A stretch of 8,452 nt of DNA from CAYSLU01 sp964431965 (GCA_964431965.1 CAYSLU010000137.1:1-8452), one strand, 5' to 3'; counted from the stretch's first letter, positions 1 to 6,902 are shown. Numbers and translations: made by a program. Notes: generated by a model from the sequence alone, not told the origin.

Positions 1-379
1 GGCGGCTCCGAATCGCCCCACCCCACGCTTCTGCCTCTTCGTTGGCCCTGTCAGCCCTCCGTCAGCGCCACCGAAGGCCTTCTCGTCTGTCCCTATTCTG
101 TCGCTGGAAGGACGTTTCGTCTGTCCCCATTCCGTCTTGTCTGTCTGCAGTCTGTGGCGAGATGTCTTTCCCATAGCCCGAAGGCCGACACACCCCTGAT
201 CCACCGTTCCGGCGTCCGTCGAGCGGTCTCGTAGCGCTCAGCCCTCCTGATCCCGGACCAAGCCGGCCGAACAAAGCGCGCGAATGAGCACGGCCATCCT
301 CGTCTTGCGGACTTGTCTTTGGGAGGGCGATGGCGACAATCTCACCCGTGCGCACTGTGCTTCGAAACCTGTGGATCGC
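1..379. other. Noncoding region upstream of the helicase operon
   Basis: I see no convincing gene here; open frames on either strand read as low-complexity R/G/P/S-rich translations without family resemblance. The stretch holds two degenerate copies of a 22-base unit (annotated separately). A weak promoter-like pair precedes the helicase: TTGTCT at 313-318 and GACAAT at 335-340, 16 bases apart. A 17-codon frame (330-383) ends in a TGA that overlaps the helicase ATG, and GGGAGG lies only 3 bases before its ATG. Neither the promoter nor the small frame is secure. Confidence 0.5.
81..136. repeat. Two degenerate direct repeats of a 22-base unit
   Basis: Copies lie at 81-102 and 115-136, a period of 34 bases. 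They match at 19 of 22 positions and share the core TCGTCTGTCCC followed by an ATTC element. Read on the minus strand the core is GGGACAGACGA. From memory, GGGGACAGAC-type repeats occur as dispersed REP-like families in some bacterial genomes, sometimes near Y1/RAYT transposases. No transposase is present in this window. The repeat is visible directly; the family assignment is inference. Confidence 0.45.
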
Positions 380-2797
380 ATGATCATCTTCGACGACCTC
401 GCCCGCACGCTGCGGCTCAACGTGCATGACCTCGTCGAGGGGCCGGCCGTCTCGGGAGAGCCGGCCGCCCCAGCCTCGATCCGCCGGGCCCAGGACGGCA
501 CACGGATTCACTCCGAACACCTGGCCCAGCACGCGGGGACCGACTACCGGAAGGAGGTCGTCGTTTCGTTCGAGCTGGATCGCTCCGGGTACCGGGTGAC
601 GATCGACGGCCGGATCGACGGGCTCCGCCAGACGCCCGCGGGCGTCGTGGTCGAGGAGATCAAGAGCTACGCCGGGCCGGCCGGCGCCGTTCCAACCGGC
701 GACGCCCACCGCCCGCACGCGGAGCAGTGCGCGTTCTACTGCCTCCTGCTCGCCATGGGCGGCACGCCCGTCAGCCGCGGAATCGTTCGCTACATCGCCC
801 TCGCCGACTCACGGTCGCACGACGTCGATATCGGCTTCGCCCCCGCGGACTGGCGGCGCCGGCTGGACGAGCGGCTGGGCCGGATCATGGACGACCACGT
901 CACGGGCTGTCGCCGCGCCCGGGCCCGCGCCGACTACGCCCGGATGCTCCCGTTCCCGTTCTCGGATATCCGCGAAAGCCAGGGCACGATGATGCACGAC
1001 GTATCGGCCGCGGCGGACGACGGGCGGACGATGATTTGCTGCGCCCCGACCGGGGTGGGCAAGACCGCCGCCTCGCTGCACCCGATGCTGCGCCACGCGC
1101 TGATGGCCGACGGCCGCCTGGTCTTTCTCACGGCCAAGGTATCCCAGCAGGAACTCGCGCTCGACACGCTCCGGAAGATGATCCGGCCGGGCGCCGAGAT
1201 ATCCGCCGTGCAGATCACGGCCAAGGAGCGGACCTGCCCGTTCCGCGAGATGCGCTGCGTGGCTGGAGTCTGCCCGAGCCTGACGAACTTCGCGGCCCGA
1301 CTCGAGCATAGCGGCCTGGTCCCGGAGCTGCTCGGCCTCGGCGTGGCCGACGGCGAGACCATCCGCCAGGCGGCCGTCGGGCAACGGCTCTGCCCGCTCG
1401 AGGTTTCCCTCGCGCTGGCCGACCGGGCCACCGCGGTTGTGTGCGACTACAACTACGTATTCGAGCCGAACGTCTCGTTCAAGAGGCTGTTCGAGGGCGC
1501 CGCGGAGCGCGGATTCCTGATCGTGGACGAGGCGCACAACCTGCCAGGCCGAGTGTCCGGATACAACTCACCGGAGCTCCGGGCCGACGACATGCGGGCG
1601 CTCTCCGCCACATGCCGGCACATGGGCACGGCCGTCCACACCGCCGCGGCCGCCGTACTCGACGCCGTGGCCGGCCGCCTGGCCGACGGCCTGTCCGCGC
1701 TCGCGGCAGAGCGCGAGCCGGCCGCCGAGTACGAGTCCGAGCCCGACCGCCAGTTCTTCGAACACGTGTACGCGGATCTCGACGAGCTGATCGCGGAGTA
1801 CGTGCTCCACACCGGAGCCGGCGGACCACCGACGAGCTTCGCGCCGACCGGCCGAAGGCGGACGCGCGCGCACGAGGACCCGCTGCTGACCGAGCTGTTC
1901 GTCCTTCGCACCTTCTGCCAGTGCTGCGGACACGACCCCGCGCTCTTCGCGACCATCTGGCGGACCGACGGGCGAGTCCGCATGCTCTGCCTCGATCCCG
2001 CGCCGTTCATCCGGGACTGCGTCGGGCGGTTCCGCTCCGCGCTCTTCATGAGCGCCACGCTCACGCCATTCGACTTCTACGCCCGCATGCTCGGCGCGGA
2101 CAGCCCCGCGACCGTCGCCCTCGATCTGCCGTCTCCATTCCCGCCGGAGAACCGGCTGCTGCTCGCCGTCGACAGCGTCGATACCACCTTCCGACTCCGC
2201 TCGCGCGACGCCCAGGCCATCGCCGACATCATCTCGGCCACCGTGCGGCTCCGCGCCGGCAACTACCTCGCCTTCTTCCCGAGCTTCGCTTTCCGCGACG
2301 AGGTGGTGGAGCGGATGGACGCCGCCGGCGTCCGGCTGATCATCCAGCAGCCGGCCATGAAGACGGATGCCGTGCTTCAGGACCTGACGGGCAATGTGAC
2401 GGAGACGATCCTGCTGTGCGCCGTGCAGGGGGGCGTGTTCGCGGAGGGCGTGGACTACCCCGGCCACCTGGCGATCGGGGCGTTCATCATCGGGCCGGGC
2501 CTGCCCGCGGTCAGCCCCGAGCAGGAGCTGGTCCGCCGGTATTTCGAAGCGCACACGGGCTCCGGCTTCGCCTACGCCTACGTCGGCCCCGGCATCAACC
2601 GGGCCGTCCAGTCCGGCGGGCGCGTCATTCGCTCGCCGACCGACCGGGGCTTCGTCATGCTGCTCTGCCGCCGCTTCACGCAGTCCCTCTACAGGTCCCG
2701 CCTGCCCGCGTACTGGCAGGACGAGCTGATCGTGTCCGCCGATCCCGTGGAGGAGGTGCGACGCTTCTGGGAGCGCGCCGCGCCGCCGTCCTCATGA
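380..2797 (+). CDS. PD-(D/E)XK nuclease-XPD/DinG family helicase fusion
   Basis: An 805-residue predicted cytoplasmic DNA-processing enzyme. The N-terminal ~180 residues look like a Cas4/RecB-type nuclease: G40/H44, the GRID motif ending in D80, E93-I-K95, and Q116 with Y120. The remainder is a superfamily 2 helicase of the Rad3/XPD/DinG type: upstream Q201, Walker A APTGVGKT (222-229), DEAH box (383-386), SATL (558-561), a motif V-like GVFAEGVDYPG stretch near 685-695, and motif VI with Q744, GR 747-748 and R751. C286, C293, C298 and C338 lie between Walker A and DEAH, where XPD enzymes bind a 4Fe-4S cluster. Known relatives unwind DNA 5'-3' using ATP. I chose the ATG at 380 because residues added by the in-frame ATG at 284 look noncoding; a GTG at 371 is also possible. 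No strong SD is seen. The stop overlaps the next gene's ATG. Family confidence is high; the exact role (repair, crosslinks, defence) is unknown. Confidence 0.9.
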   Translation: MIIFDDLARTLRLNVHDLVEGPAVSGEPAAPASIRRAQDGTRIHSEHLAQHAGTDYRKEVVVSFELDRSGYRVTIDGRIDGLRQTPAGVVVEEIKSYAGPAGAVPTGDAHRPHAEQCAFYCLLLAMGGTPVSRGIVRYIALADSRSHDVDIGFAPADWRRRLDERLGRIMDDHVTGCRRARARADYARMLPFPFSDIRESQGTMMHDVSAAADDGRTMICCAPTGVGKTAASLHPMLRHALMADGRLVFLTAKVSQQELALDTLRKMIRPGAEISAVQITAKERTCPFREMRCVAGVCPSLTNFAARLEHSGLVPELLGLGVADGETIRQAAVGQRLCPLEVSLALADRATAVVCDYNYVFEPNVSFKRLFEGAAERGFLIVDEAHNLPGRVSGYNSPELRADDMRALSATCRHMGTAVHTAAAAVLDAVAGRLADGLSALAAEREPAAEYESEPDRQFFEHVYADLDELIAEYVLHTGAGGPPTSFAPTGRRRTRAHEDPLLTELFVLRTFCQCCGHDPALFATIWRTDGRVRMLCLDPAPFIRDCVGRFRSALFMSATLTPFDFYARMLGADSPATVALDLPSPFPPENRLLLAVDSVDTTFRLRSRDAQAIADIISATVRLRAGNYLAFFPSFAFRDEVVERMDAAGVRLIIQQPAMKTDAVLQDLTGNVTETILLCAVQGGVFAEGVDYPGHLAIGAFIIGPGLPAVSPEQELVRRYFEAHTGSGFAYAYVGPGINRAVQSGGRVIRSPTDRGFVMLLCRRFTQSLYRSRLPAYWQDELIVSADPVEEVRRFWERAAPPSS

Positions 2798-3711
2798 TCG
2801 TCAGCGCCAGCCGCCGCACGGATATCCCGGCCTTCTACGCCGAATGGTTCATGAACCGGGTCCGCGCCGGATTCTGCCGGGTGGTCAACCCCATCAATCC
2901 CCGGATCGTTTCTGAAGTGTCGCTGCGGCCCGAAGACGTCGATGCGATCGCCTTCTGGTCCAAGAACCCGGCTCCGCTCCTGCCGCACCTCGACGAACTT
3001 ACGAGCCGCGGGCTGCGCTTCTTCTTCCTCTTCACGCTGAACGGCTACCCGCCTGCCGTGGAGCCATTCATGCCGCCGCTCGAGCGACGCCTGGGGGTGT
3101 TTCTGGAGTTGGCGCAACTCATCGGCCCGGAGCGGGTGGTTTGGCGCTACGACCCGATAATCCTCTCCGATCGGATGAACGCCGGCCATCACCTGACATC
3201 CTTCGACCGTATCGCCGACGCCTTGGAGGGGGCCACGGGCCGCGTGATCGTCAGCGCGGTCGACTTCTATCGGAAGACCACGCGGCGGCTTGCGGACGTG
3301 GAGCGGGAGACAGGAGAGCGATTCTGTCGGACGCCCGAAGACGATGCGGACTTCCCGGCTCTGCTCTCGGGCCTGCGGGACGCGGCCGCGGCGCACGGCA
3401 TGGACATCCGGAGCTGCGCGGAGTCGGACGCATTCGCGCGGGCCGGCATCGCGCCCGGCTCCTGCATCGACGGCGACTACATCCGCCGGACGTTCGGGAT
3501 CGCCGTCACCGGACGCACGGATCCCGGCCAGCGGCCGCTCTGCCGGTGCGCCATCTCGCGCGACATCGGCGCGCCGGACTCCTGCCTGCACGGCTGCGCC
3601 TACTGCTATTCCACGCGTTCGCATGACGCAGGCCTACGCCGGCACGATCTTCACGATCCGCGAACGGCGTCGCTCATTGGCGACGGTACAACAGAGACGC
3701 TCCAGGCTTGA
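2794..3711 (+). CDS. DUF1848 family protein, radical-SAM-like cysteine cluster
   Basis: A 305-residue protein of the DUF1848 family. Hallmarks are the N-terminal SASRRTDIPAFY (4-15), WSKNPAPLLPHL (55-66), WRYDPI (117-122), and a C-terminal cysteine cluster: C250, C252, then C264-x3-C268-x2-C271 in the setting CLHGCAYCYS. CX3CX2C is the spacing that binds the 4Fe-4S cluster in radical SAM enzymes, but those normally carry it near the N-terminus. Pfam describes DUF1848 as uncharacterised and notes this resemblance. Its ATG overlaps the helicase stop (ATGA, 2794-2797), and no SD lies close by, so translation is probably coupled to the helicase. No signal peptide or membrane segment is seen, so it is probably cytoplasmic. 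The pairing with a nuclease-helicase suggests DNA or RNA repair or modification; that is inference. The family call is strong and the reaction is unknown. Confidence 0.9.
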   Translation: MIVSASRRTDIPAFYAEWFMNRVRAGFCRVVNPINPRIVSEVSLRPEDVDAIAFWSKNPAPLLPHLDELTSRGLRFFFLFTLNGYPPAVEPFMPPLERRLGVFLELAQLIGPERVVWRYDPIILSDRMNAGHHLTSFDRIADALEGATGRVIVSAVDFYRKTTRRLADVERETGERFCRTPEDDADFPALLSGLRDAAAAHGMDIRSCAESDAFARAGIAPGSCIDGDYIRRTFGIAVTGRTDPGQRPLCRCAISRDIGAPDSCLHGCAYCYSTRSHDAGLRRHDLHDPRTASLIGDGTTETLQA

Positions 3712-3761
3712 ACGGACTGCGTGCTGTCGCGCAGATGACGATGCAAGACGCGCAAGGGCTT

Positions 3762-3834
3762 GTCATTCCGAGCGGAGCGAGGAATCTCGGGCCTGGCCGC
3801 ACGGCAAGAGATCCTTCGCTTTGCTCAGGATGAC
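3762..3834. repeat. Imperfect inverted repeat, dispersed-repeat type
   Basis: Arms 3762-3788 and 3808-3834 are 27 bases each, separated by 19 bases. They match at 21 of 27 positions, and all six differences are transitions. In plus-strand RNA four of these become G-U wobbles and two are A-C mismatches, so a long hairpin could still form. The outer ends are GTCAT and ATGAC. The element resembles a repeat I recognise from many unrelated bacterial genomes, where its translation reads like CHSERSEES...FALLRMT. It sits between two convergent genes and could help end transcription in both directions, though it lacks a clear U-tract. Confidence 0.75.
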
Positions 3835-3866
3835 CTTCGCTTTGTACGCCTGTGCAGGACAGCACA

Positions 3867-4508
3867 CTAGCGGCGCGGATTCACCACGCGAACGTCGACG
3901 CCTTCCACTCGTCCCGTGGATGCCCCGGCATCGTCCGGGGTCGGCGCCAGCACGTCGTCGACCGTTCCGGCGGCGGCATCGGGTCCGGGTGACAGCAGCA
4001 CCAGCCGCCCGCCGTCCCACTGATAGGCGTAAGGCCGACGCCACGGATCCGGCAGCAGGGCAATGATGTACGGACCGCGCCAGCCGGGGAGGCCGACCGC
4101 GTTCGTCAGGGCGGGCAGCCCCTCGGCCGTGGTCGGGTATCGGCCGCAGTCCACGCGAAAGCTGTCCAGCGCCGTCCGCAGGACGCCCAGGTTGTGGCGG
4201 GCGGACTGCGCCCGCTCCGCGTCGGTCGGCTCGGGGGTGGGAGGGACCCGGATCGAGAAGATCGCGCATACGAAGACCAACCCGCCGACGATCAGCAGCA
4301 CGCCCCCGGGGCGCCGCGCCGCCAGAAGCGACGCCATGCGATTCAGCCGGTCCGAGGCGCTGGCCTCGCGGCGGCGCTCCGTCGCCGGAGCGGACGCAGG
4401 GCGGGCGGGGCGGGTGCCCGGCGGGGGCAGGGCAATGGCCCCGCAGTGCGGACACTGGGAGCCGCCCGGCTCGAACGCGCCGCGGCAATATCGACACCGA
4501 TACTTCAT
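3867..4508 (-). CDS. Zinc-ribbon membrane protein with GspG-like pseudopilin domain
   Basis: A 213-residue protein with three visible parts. An N-terminal zinc ribbon has C5-x2-C8 and C19-x2-C22. A basic, Pro/Ala-rich linker leads to one membrane segment at about 69-86. The C-terminal domain (about 98-187) resembles the globular part of the type II secretion major pseudopilin GspG: ARHNLGVLRTALDSFRVDCGRYPTT-like helix, GWRGPYI, DPWRRPYAY, then LSPGPD...GTVDDV. D177, D184 and D185 are candidate calcium ligands, as in GspG. The prepilin peptidase motif (GFTLIE type) that real pseudopilins carry is absent, so it should stay anchored, with the ribbon in the cytoplasm and the pilin-like domain outside. 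It lies 58 bases after tRNA-Ala on the same strand, with no clear SD. The ATG at 4508 places the ribbon at the very N-terminus; a longer frame would read through the tRNA gene. Function is unknown. Confidence 0.8.
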   Translation of the reverse strand: MKYRCRYCRGAFEPGGSQCPHCGAIALPPPGTRPARPASAPATERRREASASDRLNRMASLLAARRPGGVLLIVGGLVFVCAIFSIRVPPTPEPTDAERAQSARHNLGVLRTALDSFRVDCGRYPTTAEGLPALTNAVGLPGWRGPYIIALLPDPWRRPYAYQWDGGRLVLLSPGPDAAAGTVDDVLAPTPDDAGASTGRVEGVDVRVVNPRR

Positions 4509-4566
4509 AGCCGGAATCGAAGGGCCGCAGCGGCCGCGCAGTCTGAAGCCAATCGGTCGAGGAAAG

Positions 4567-4643
4567 TGGTGGAGGATATGGGAGTCGAACCCACGACCTC
4601 TTGAATGCCATTCAAGCGCTCTACCAAACTGAGCTAATCCCCC
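4567..4643 (-). tRNA. tRNA-Ala (anticodon GGC), CCA encoded
   Basis: A full cloverleaf can be read on the minus strand. A 7-bp acceptor stem (GGGGGAT with ATCCTCC) includes G3-U70, the alanine identity pair. The D arm is GCTC/GAGC. The anticodon stem CTTGA/TCAAG encloses loop ATGGCAT, giving anticodon GGC after U33. The T arm is GTGGG-TTCGACT-CCCAT and the discriminator is A73. The body is 74 bases (4570-4643), and 4567-4569 encode CCA. It starts 52 bases beyond the end of the waaF-like gene and precedes the GspG-like gene by 58 bases. Confidence 0.97.
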
Positions 4644-4670
4644 ACGAATCCGAAAGGTTGTCGGCCGGAA

Positions 4671-4699
4671 ATGATGCCGACCGCCTCCCGGGGTGTCAA
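4671..4699 (-). promoter_or_regulatory. Candidate sigma70-type promoter of tRNA-Ala
   Basis: A perfect -35 box TTGACA (4694-4699) is followed by a 17-base spacer and CATCAT (4671-4676; four of six consensus bases, including the key A and final T). The predicted start near 4664 leaves a leader of about 20 bases before the tRNA. The TGA stop codon of the upstream glycosyltransferase lies inside the -35 box. Box sequences and spacing are seen directly; use in vivo is inferred. Confidence 0.6.
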
Positions 4700-5721
4700 G
4701 CGAGCATTCCCGCGGCAGCGGCGGCGACGGAATCCGGCACGATGGAGTCGAGTGCCGATCGGGCGGCGGTGGAGTCGCGGGCGATGTCGCGCGCCCCGGC
4801 CGCCCCATCGGGCCGGAAGATCACATGGCCCGGCCCCAGCGGTCCGGTGCGGCGCGGATCCGTCAGCCCGAACACCGCCACGACCCGTGCGCCCGCAGCC
4901 GCGGCGAGGTGCATGCCGCCGCTGTCGTTCGCAACGGCCACGCGGCACAGAGACAGCACGACGGCCAGATCGGGCAACGACGTCTCGCCGGCCAAGCAGC
5001 GCGCCCCGCTCCCGGCCCCATCCGCCACCGCGCGGCCGAGTTCGCGCTCATCGGGTCCGCCCAGCACCAGCACGCGGGCGCCGGCGGCCGCCAGCCGGCG
5101 GCCCACCTCGGCGAAATGCTCCGGCGGCCAGCGTTTCGATGGCCCGCGGGCGGCGCCCGGGATCAGTGCGGCCAACGGAGTCCGATCCCCCACGACGCCC
5201 AACCGCTCGGCCCAGCGCTCCGCGGCTTCCTTCGGAATCGTCAGCCGGGCCGGCTCCGGCGCGTCCGGCATCGGAAGGCCCAGTATCCGGTAGTACTCCA
5301 GGGCCTGGTGCCGCATCGCGGCCTCGTGATGCACCACGCGCGTCAGCATCCATGCTCGCGCATGCCCGGCAGCGCCCACCCGGTCGGGAACGCGGGCCAG
5401 GAACGGGGCCAGCGCAGACCGAAAGGAATTCGGCAGGACATACGCGGCTTCAAACCGCCGGGCGGCCATCGCCCGCACGGCTCGCCCCATGCCCGCCAGG
5501 CCCGGCTCGAGCGCGATGCACGACGGCGCGGCCCCGCAGAGGCTCCAGAGCGGGATCAGGGACGGCTTGGCCAGCAACGTCAGCCGCACGTCGGGGTGAC
5601 GCACGCAGAACGCCTGAAGCGCCGGCATGGTCATCACGCTGTCGCCCAGCCAGTTGACGGCGCAGGCCAGCACCGGCCGGGGTCGGCCGCTATCGGAAGC
5701 AGATACGGGCGATGCACTCAT
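4696..5721 (-). CDS. waaF: WaaF-like ADP-heptose:LPS heptosyltransferase (GT9)
   Basis: A 341-residue glycosyltransferase of family GT9. WaaF adds the second heptose to the LPS inner core on the cytoplasmic face of the inner membrane, using ADP-heptose. Family signs are NWLGDSVMTMPAL (23-35, with D27 at the catalytic Asp position), PGAARGPSKRWP (188-199), LVLGGPDE (218-225) and NDSGGMHLAAA (265-275), the nucleotide-sugar site. Many WaaF proteins have a C-terminal cysteine cluster; here that segment has no cysteine, so another GT9 heptosyltransferase role is possible. The ATG at 5721 has GGAGAG at 5727-5732, 5 bases upstream, and lies inside lpxK (32-base overlap). A GTG at 5671-5673 would start just after lpxK ends and gives a more typical N-terminus, but I favour the ATG. 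Co-transcription with lpxK is very likely. Confidence 0.85.
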   Translation of the reverse strand: MSASPVSASDSGRPRPVLACAVNWLGDSVMTMPALQAFCVRHPDVRLTLLAKPSLIPLWSLCGAAPSCIALEPGLAGMGRAVRAMAARRFEAAYVLPNSFRSALAPFLARVPDRVGAAGHARAWMLTRVVHHEAAMRHQALEYYRILGLPMPDAPEPARLTIPKEAAERWAERLGVVGDRTPLAALIPGAARGPSKRWPPEHFAEVGRRLAAAGARVLVLGGPDERELGRAVADGAGSGARCLAGETSLPDLAVVLSLCRVAVANDSGGMHLAAAAGARVVAVFGLTDPRRTGPLGPGHVIFRPDGAAGARDIARDSTAARSALDSIVPDSVAAAAAGMLA

Positions 5722-6874
5722 CGAAGCTCTCCGTGCCGCTGAGCAGTTCGATATCCACGCGCAGGAAGTACAGCGGCACGTCGCGGCGGTCGATCTTCGG
5801 GAACCGGACCGCGTCCTTCTCCGTGGTCACGATGGCATCGACGCCCGCTTCACGGGCTCTGTTGATGATGTCCAGGATCTGCTGCTGCGTGTACCGATGG
5901 TGGTCCGCGTAGCGCTCGCGAAGCGCCAGCACGGCGCCCCGGCGCTCAAGCTCCTCCTCGAACCCCTCGGGGGCAGCGATCCCCGAGAGCGCGGCCACGC
6001 TCAGCCCGCGCAGGAACTCGAGGTCCCGGCGCTCCCCGGAGAACACGTCCTGCAGGTAGCGCGCCCGGTGCGCGCACTCGATCATCTCGGCCCGGGGGTT
6101 CAGCTCCCGGAGCTGCGCCTTCAGCTTCTCGCTCCCCCCGCCGTTGCACTTGGTGATGAAGATGACGTTGGCCCGGCGGATGTTCCGGATCGGCTCACGC
6201 AGGATGCCGCGGGGCAGCACATGGCCGTTGCCGAACGGGTTCTGGCGGTCGACCAGCACGATCTCCTGCCGGTGCTTCAGCGCGAGGTACTGGAACCCGT
6301 CGTCCAGGATCAGCGTGTCGCATCCCAGCTTGTTGATCGCGTACAGCCCGCTCTTCACCCGGTTCTTGTCCACCAGCACGCAGACCTCGGGCAGATGCGT
6401 GGCCAGCATGTAGGGCTCGTCCCCGCTCTGCTCCGAGTCCAGGTACAGGCGCTTGCCGTCCGAAACGATCCGCGGCGGCATCAGCCGGTCGCGGAGGAGC
6501 ACCTTGTCGCGGATCCGATCGAGCAGCGGCGGCTTGGCGCTCTTGTACCCGCGGCTGAGGATGGCCACCTTCCGGCCGGCGCGCTGCAGGTCGCGCGCGA
6601 ACACTTCCACCACGGGCGTCTTGCCGGTTCCGCCCACGGTCAGGTTGCCGACGCTGATCACCTGGCACCCCAAGGCGTGGTGCCGGAAGATCCCCTTCAT
6701 GTAGAGGAAGAGGCGGATCTGGATCACGCAGAGATACAGCCGCGACAGCTGCTTCAGCATCCACAGCATGGCCCGGATGCGGCCGTTGGCCGGCCGCAGG
6801 CGCCCGTCGCCGGTGATCAGCTCGACGAAGTACGCCTCGAACCGCTCGCGGGGATTGTTCTTCTTTGGATTCAT
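5690..6874 (-). CDS. lpxK: Tetraacyldisaccharide 4'-kinase LpxK
   Basis: A 394-residue inner-membrane-associated kinase that phosphorylates the 4' position of the lipid A disaccharide precursor to give lipid IVA. Key motifs are VISVGNLTVGGTGKTP (72-87) containing the P-loop, ILSRGY (105-110), GDEP (151-154), LDDGFQY (190-196), NPFGNGHVLPRGILREP (212-228) and TEKDAVR (351-357). The usual DDGxQH has Tyr196 in place of His. The first ~45 residues form an amphipathic/hydrophobic lead (RAMLWMLKQL... and IQIRLFLYM), consistent with membrane association, and make the protein longer than the ~330 residues of the E. coli enzyme. The ATG at 6874 is the only reasonable start; no SD is evident. It overlaps the WaaF-like gene by 32 bases, forming an LPS-assembly pair. 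A weak promoter lies upstream (6903-6931). Confidence 0.95.
   Translation of the reverse strand: MNPKKNNPRERFEAYFVELITGDGRLRPANGRIRAMLWMLKQLSRLYLCVIQIRLFLYMKGIFRHHALGCQVISVGNLTVGGTGKTPVVEVFARDLQRAGRKVAILSRGYKSAKPPLLDRIRDKVLLRDRLMPPRIVSDGKRLYLDSEQSGDEPYMLATHLPEVCVLVDKNRVKSGLYAINKLGCDTLILDDGFQYLALKHRQEIVLVDRQNPFGNGHVLPRGILREPIRNIRRANVIFITKCNGGGSEKLKAQLRELNPRAEMIECAHRARYLQDVFSGERRDLEFLRGLSVAALSGIAAPEGFEEELERRGAVLALRERYADHHRYTQQQILDIINRAREAGVDAIVTTEKDAVRFPKIDRRDVPLYFLRVDIELLSGTESFDECIARICFR
5727..5732 (-). promoter_or_regulatory. Ribosome binding site for the waaF-like gene
   Basis: GGAGAG on the minus strand lies 5 bases before the ATG at 5719-5721, inside the lpxK coding sequence. It supports the overlapping ATG over the later GTG at 5671-5673. 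Confidence 0.55.
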
Positions 6875-6902
6875 TCAGGTTGGCCGCGCCGAAAGCGCGA
6901 GC

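Noticed and set aside
62..718. Minus-strand 218-codon open frame at the left end
   Set aside because: Overlaps the nuclease domain and the repeat region; no recognisable protein features.
1568..2554. Minus-strand 328-codon open frame antisense to the helicase
   Set aside because: A GC-rich shadow of the helicase; no domain or motif recognised.
1441..2793. Long plus-strand open frame overlapping the helicase and running into DUF1848
   Set aside because: It is the in-frame 5' extension of DUF1848; its translation is Arg/Pro/Ala-rich and matches no family, while the helicase frame carries all motifs.
3762..3834. CRISPR or insertion sequence at the inverted repeat
   Set aside because: Only one inverted pair, no regular spacers, no transposase; it fits a small dispersed hairpin element. 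The Cas4-like domain is fused to a helicase and has no cas neighbours.
4509..4808. 100-residue N-terminal extension of the GspG-like protein
   Set aside because: It would be translated through tRNA-Ala (producing the familiar spurious FGRALEWHSRGRGFDSH peptide) and the waaF end.
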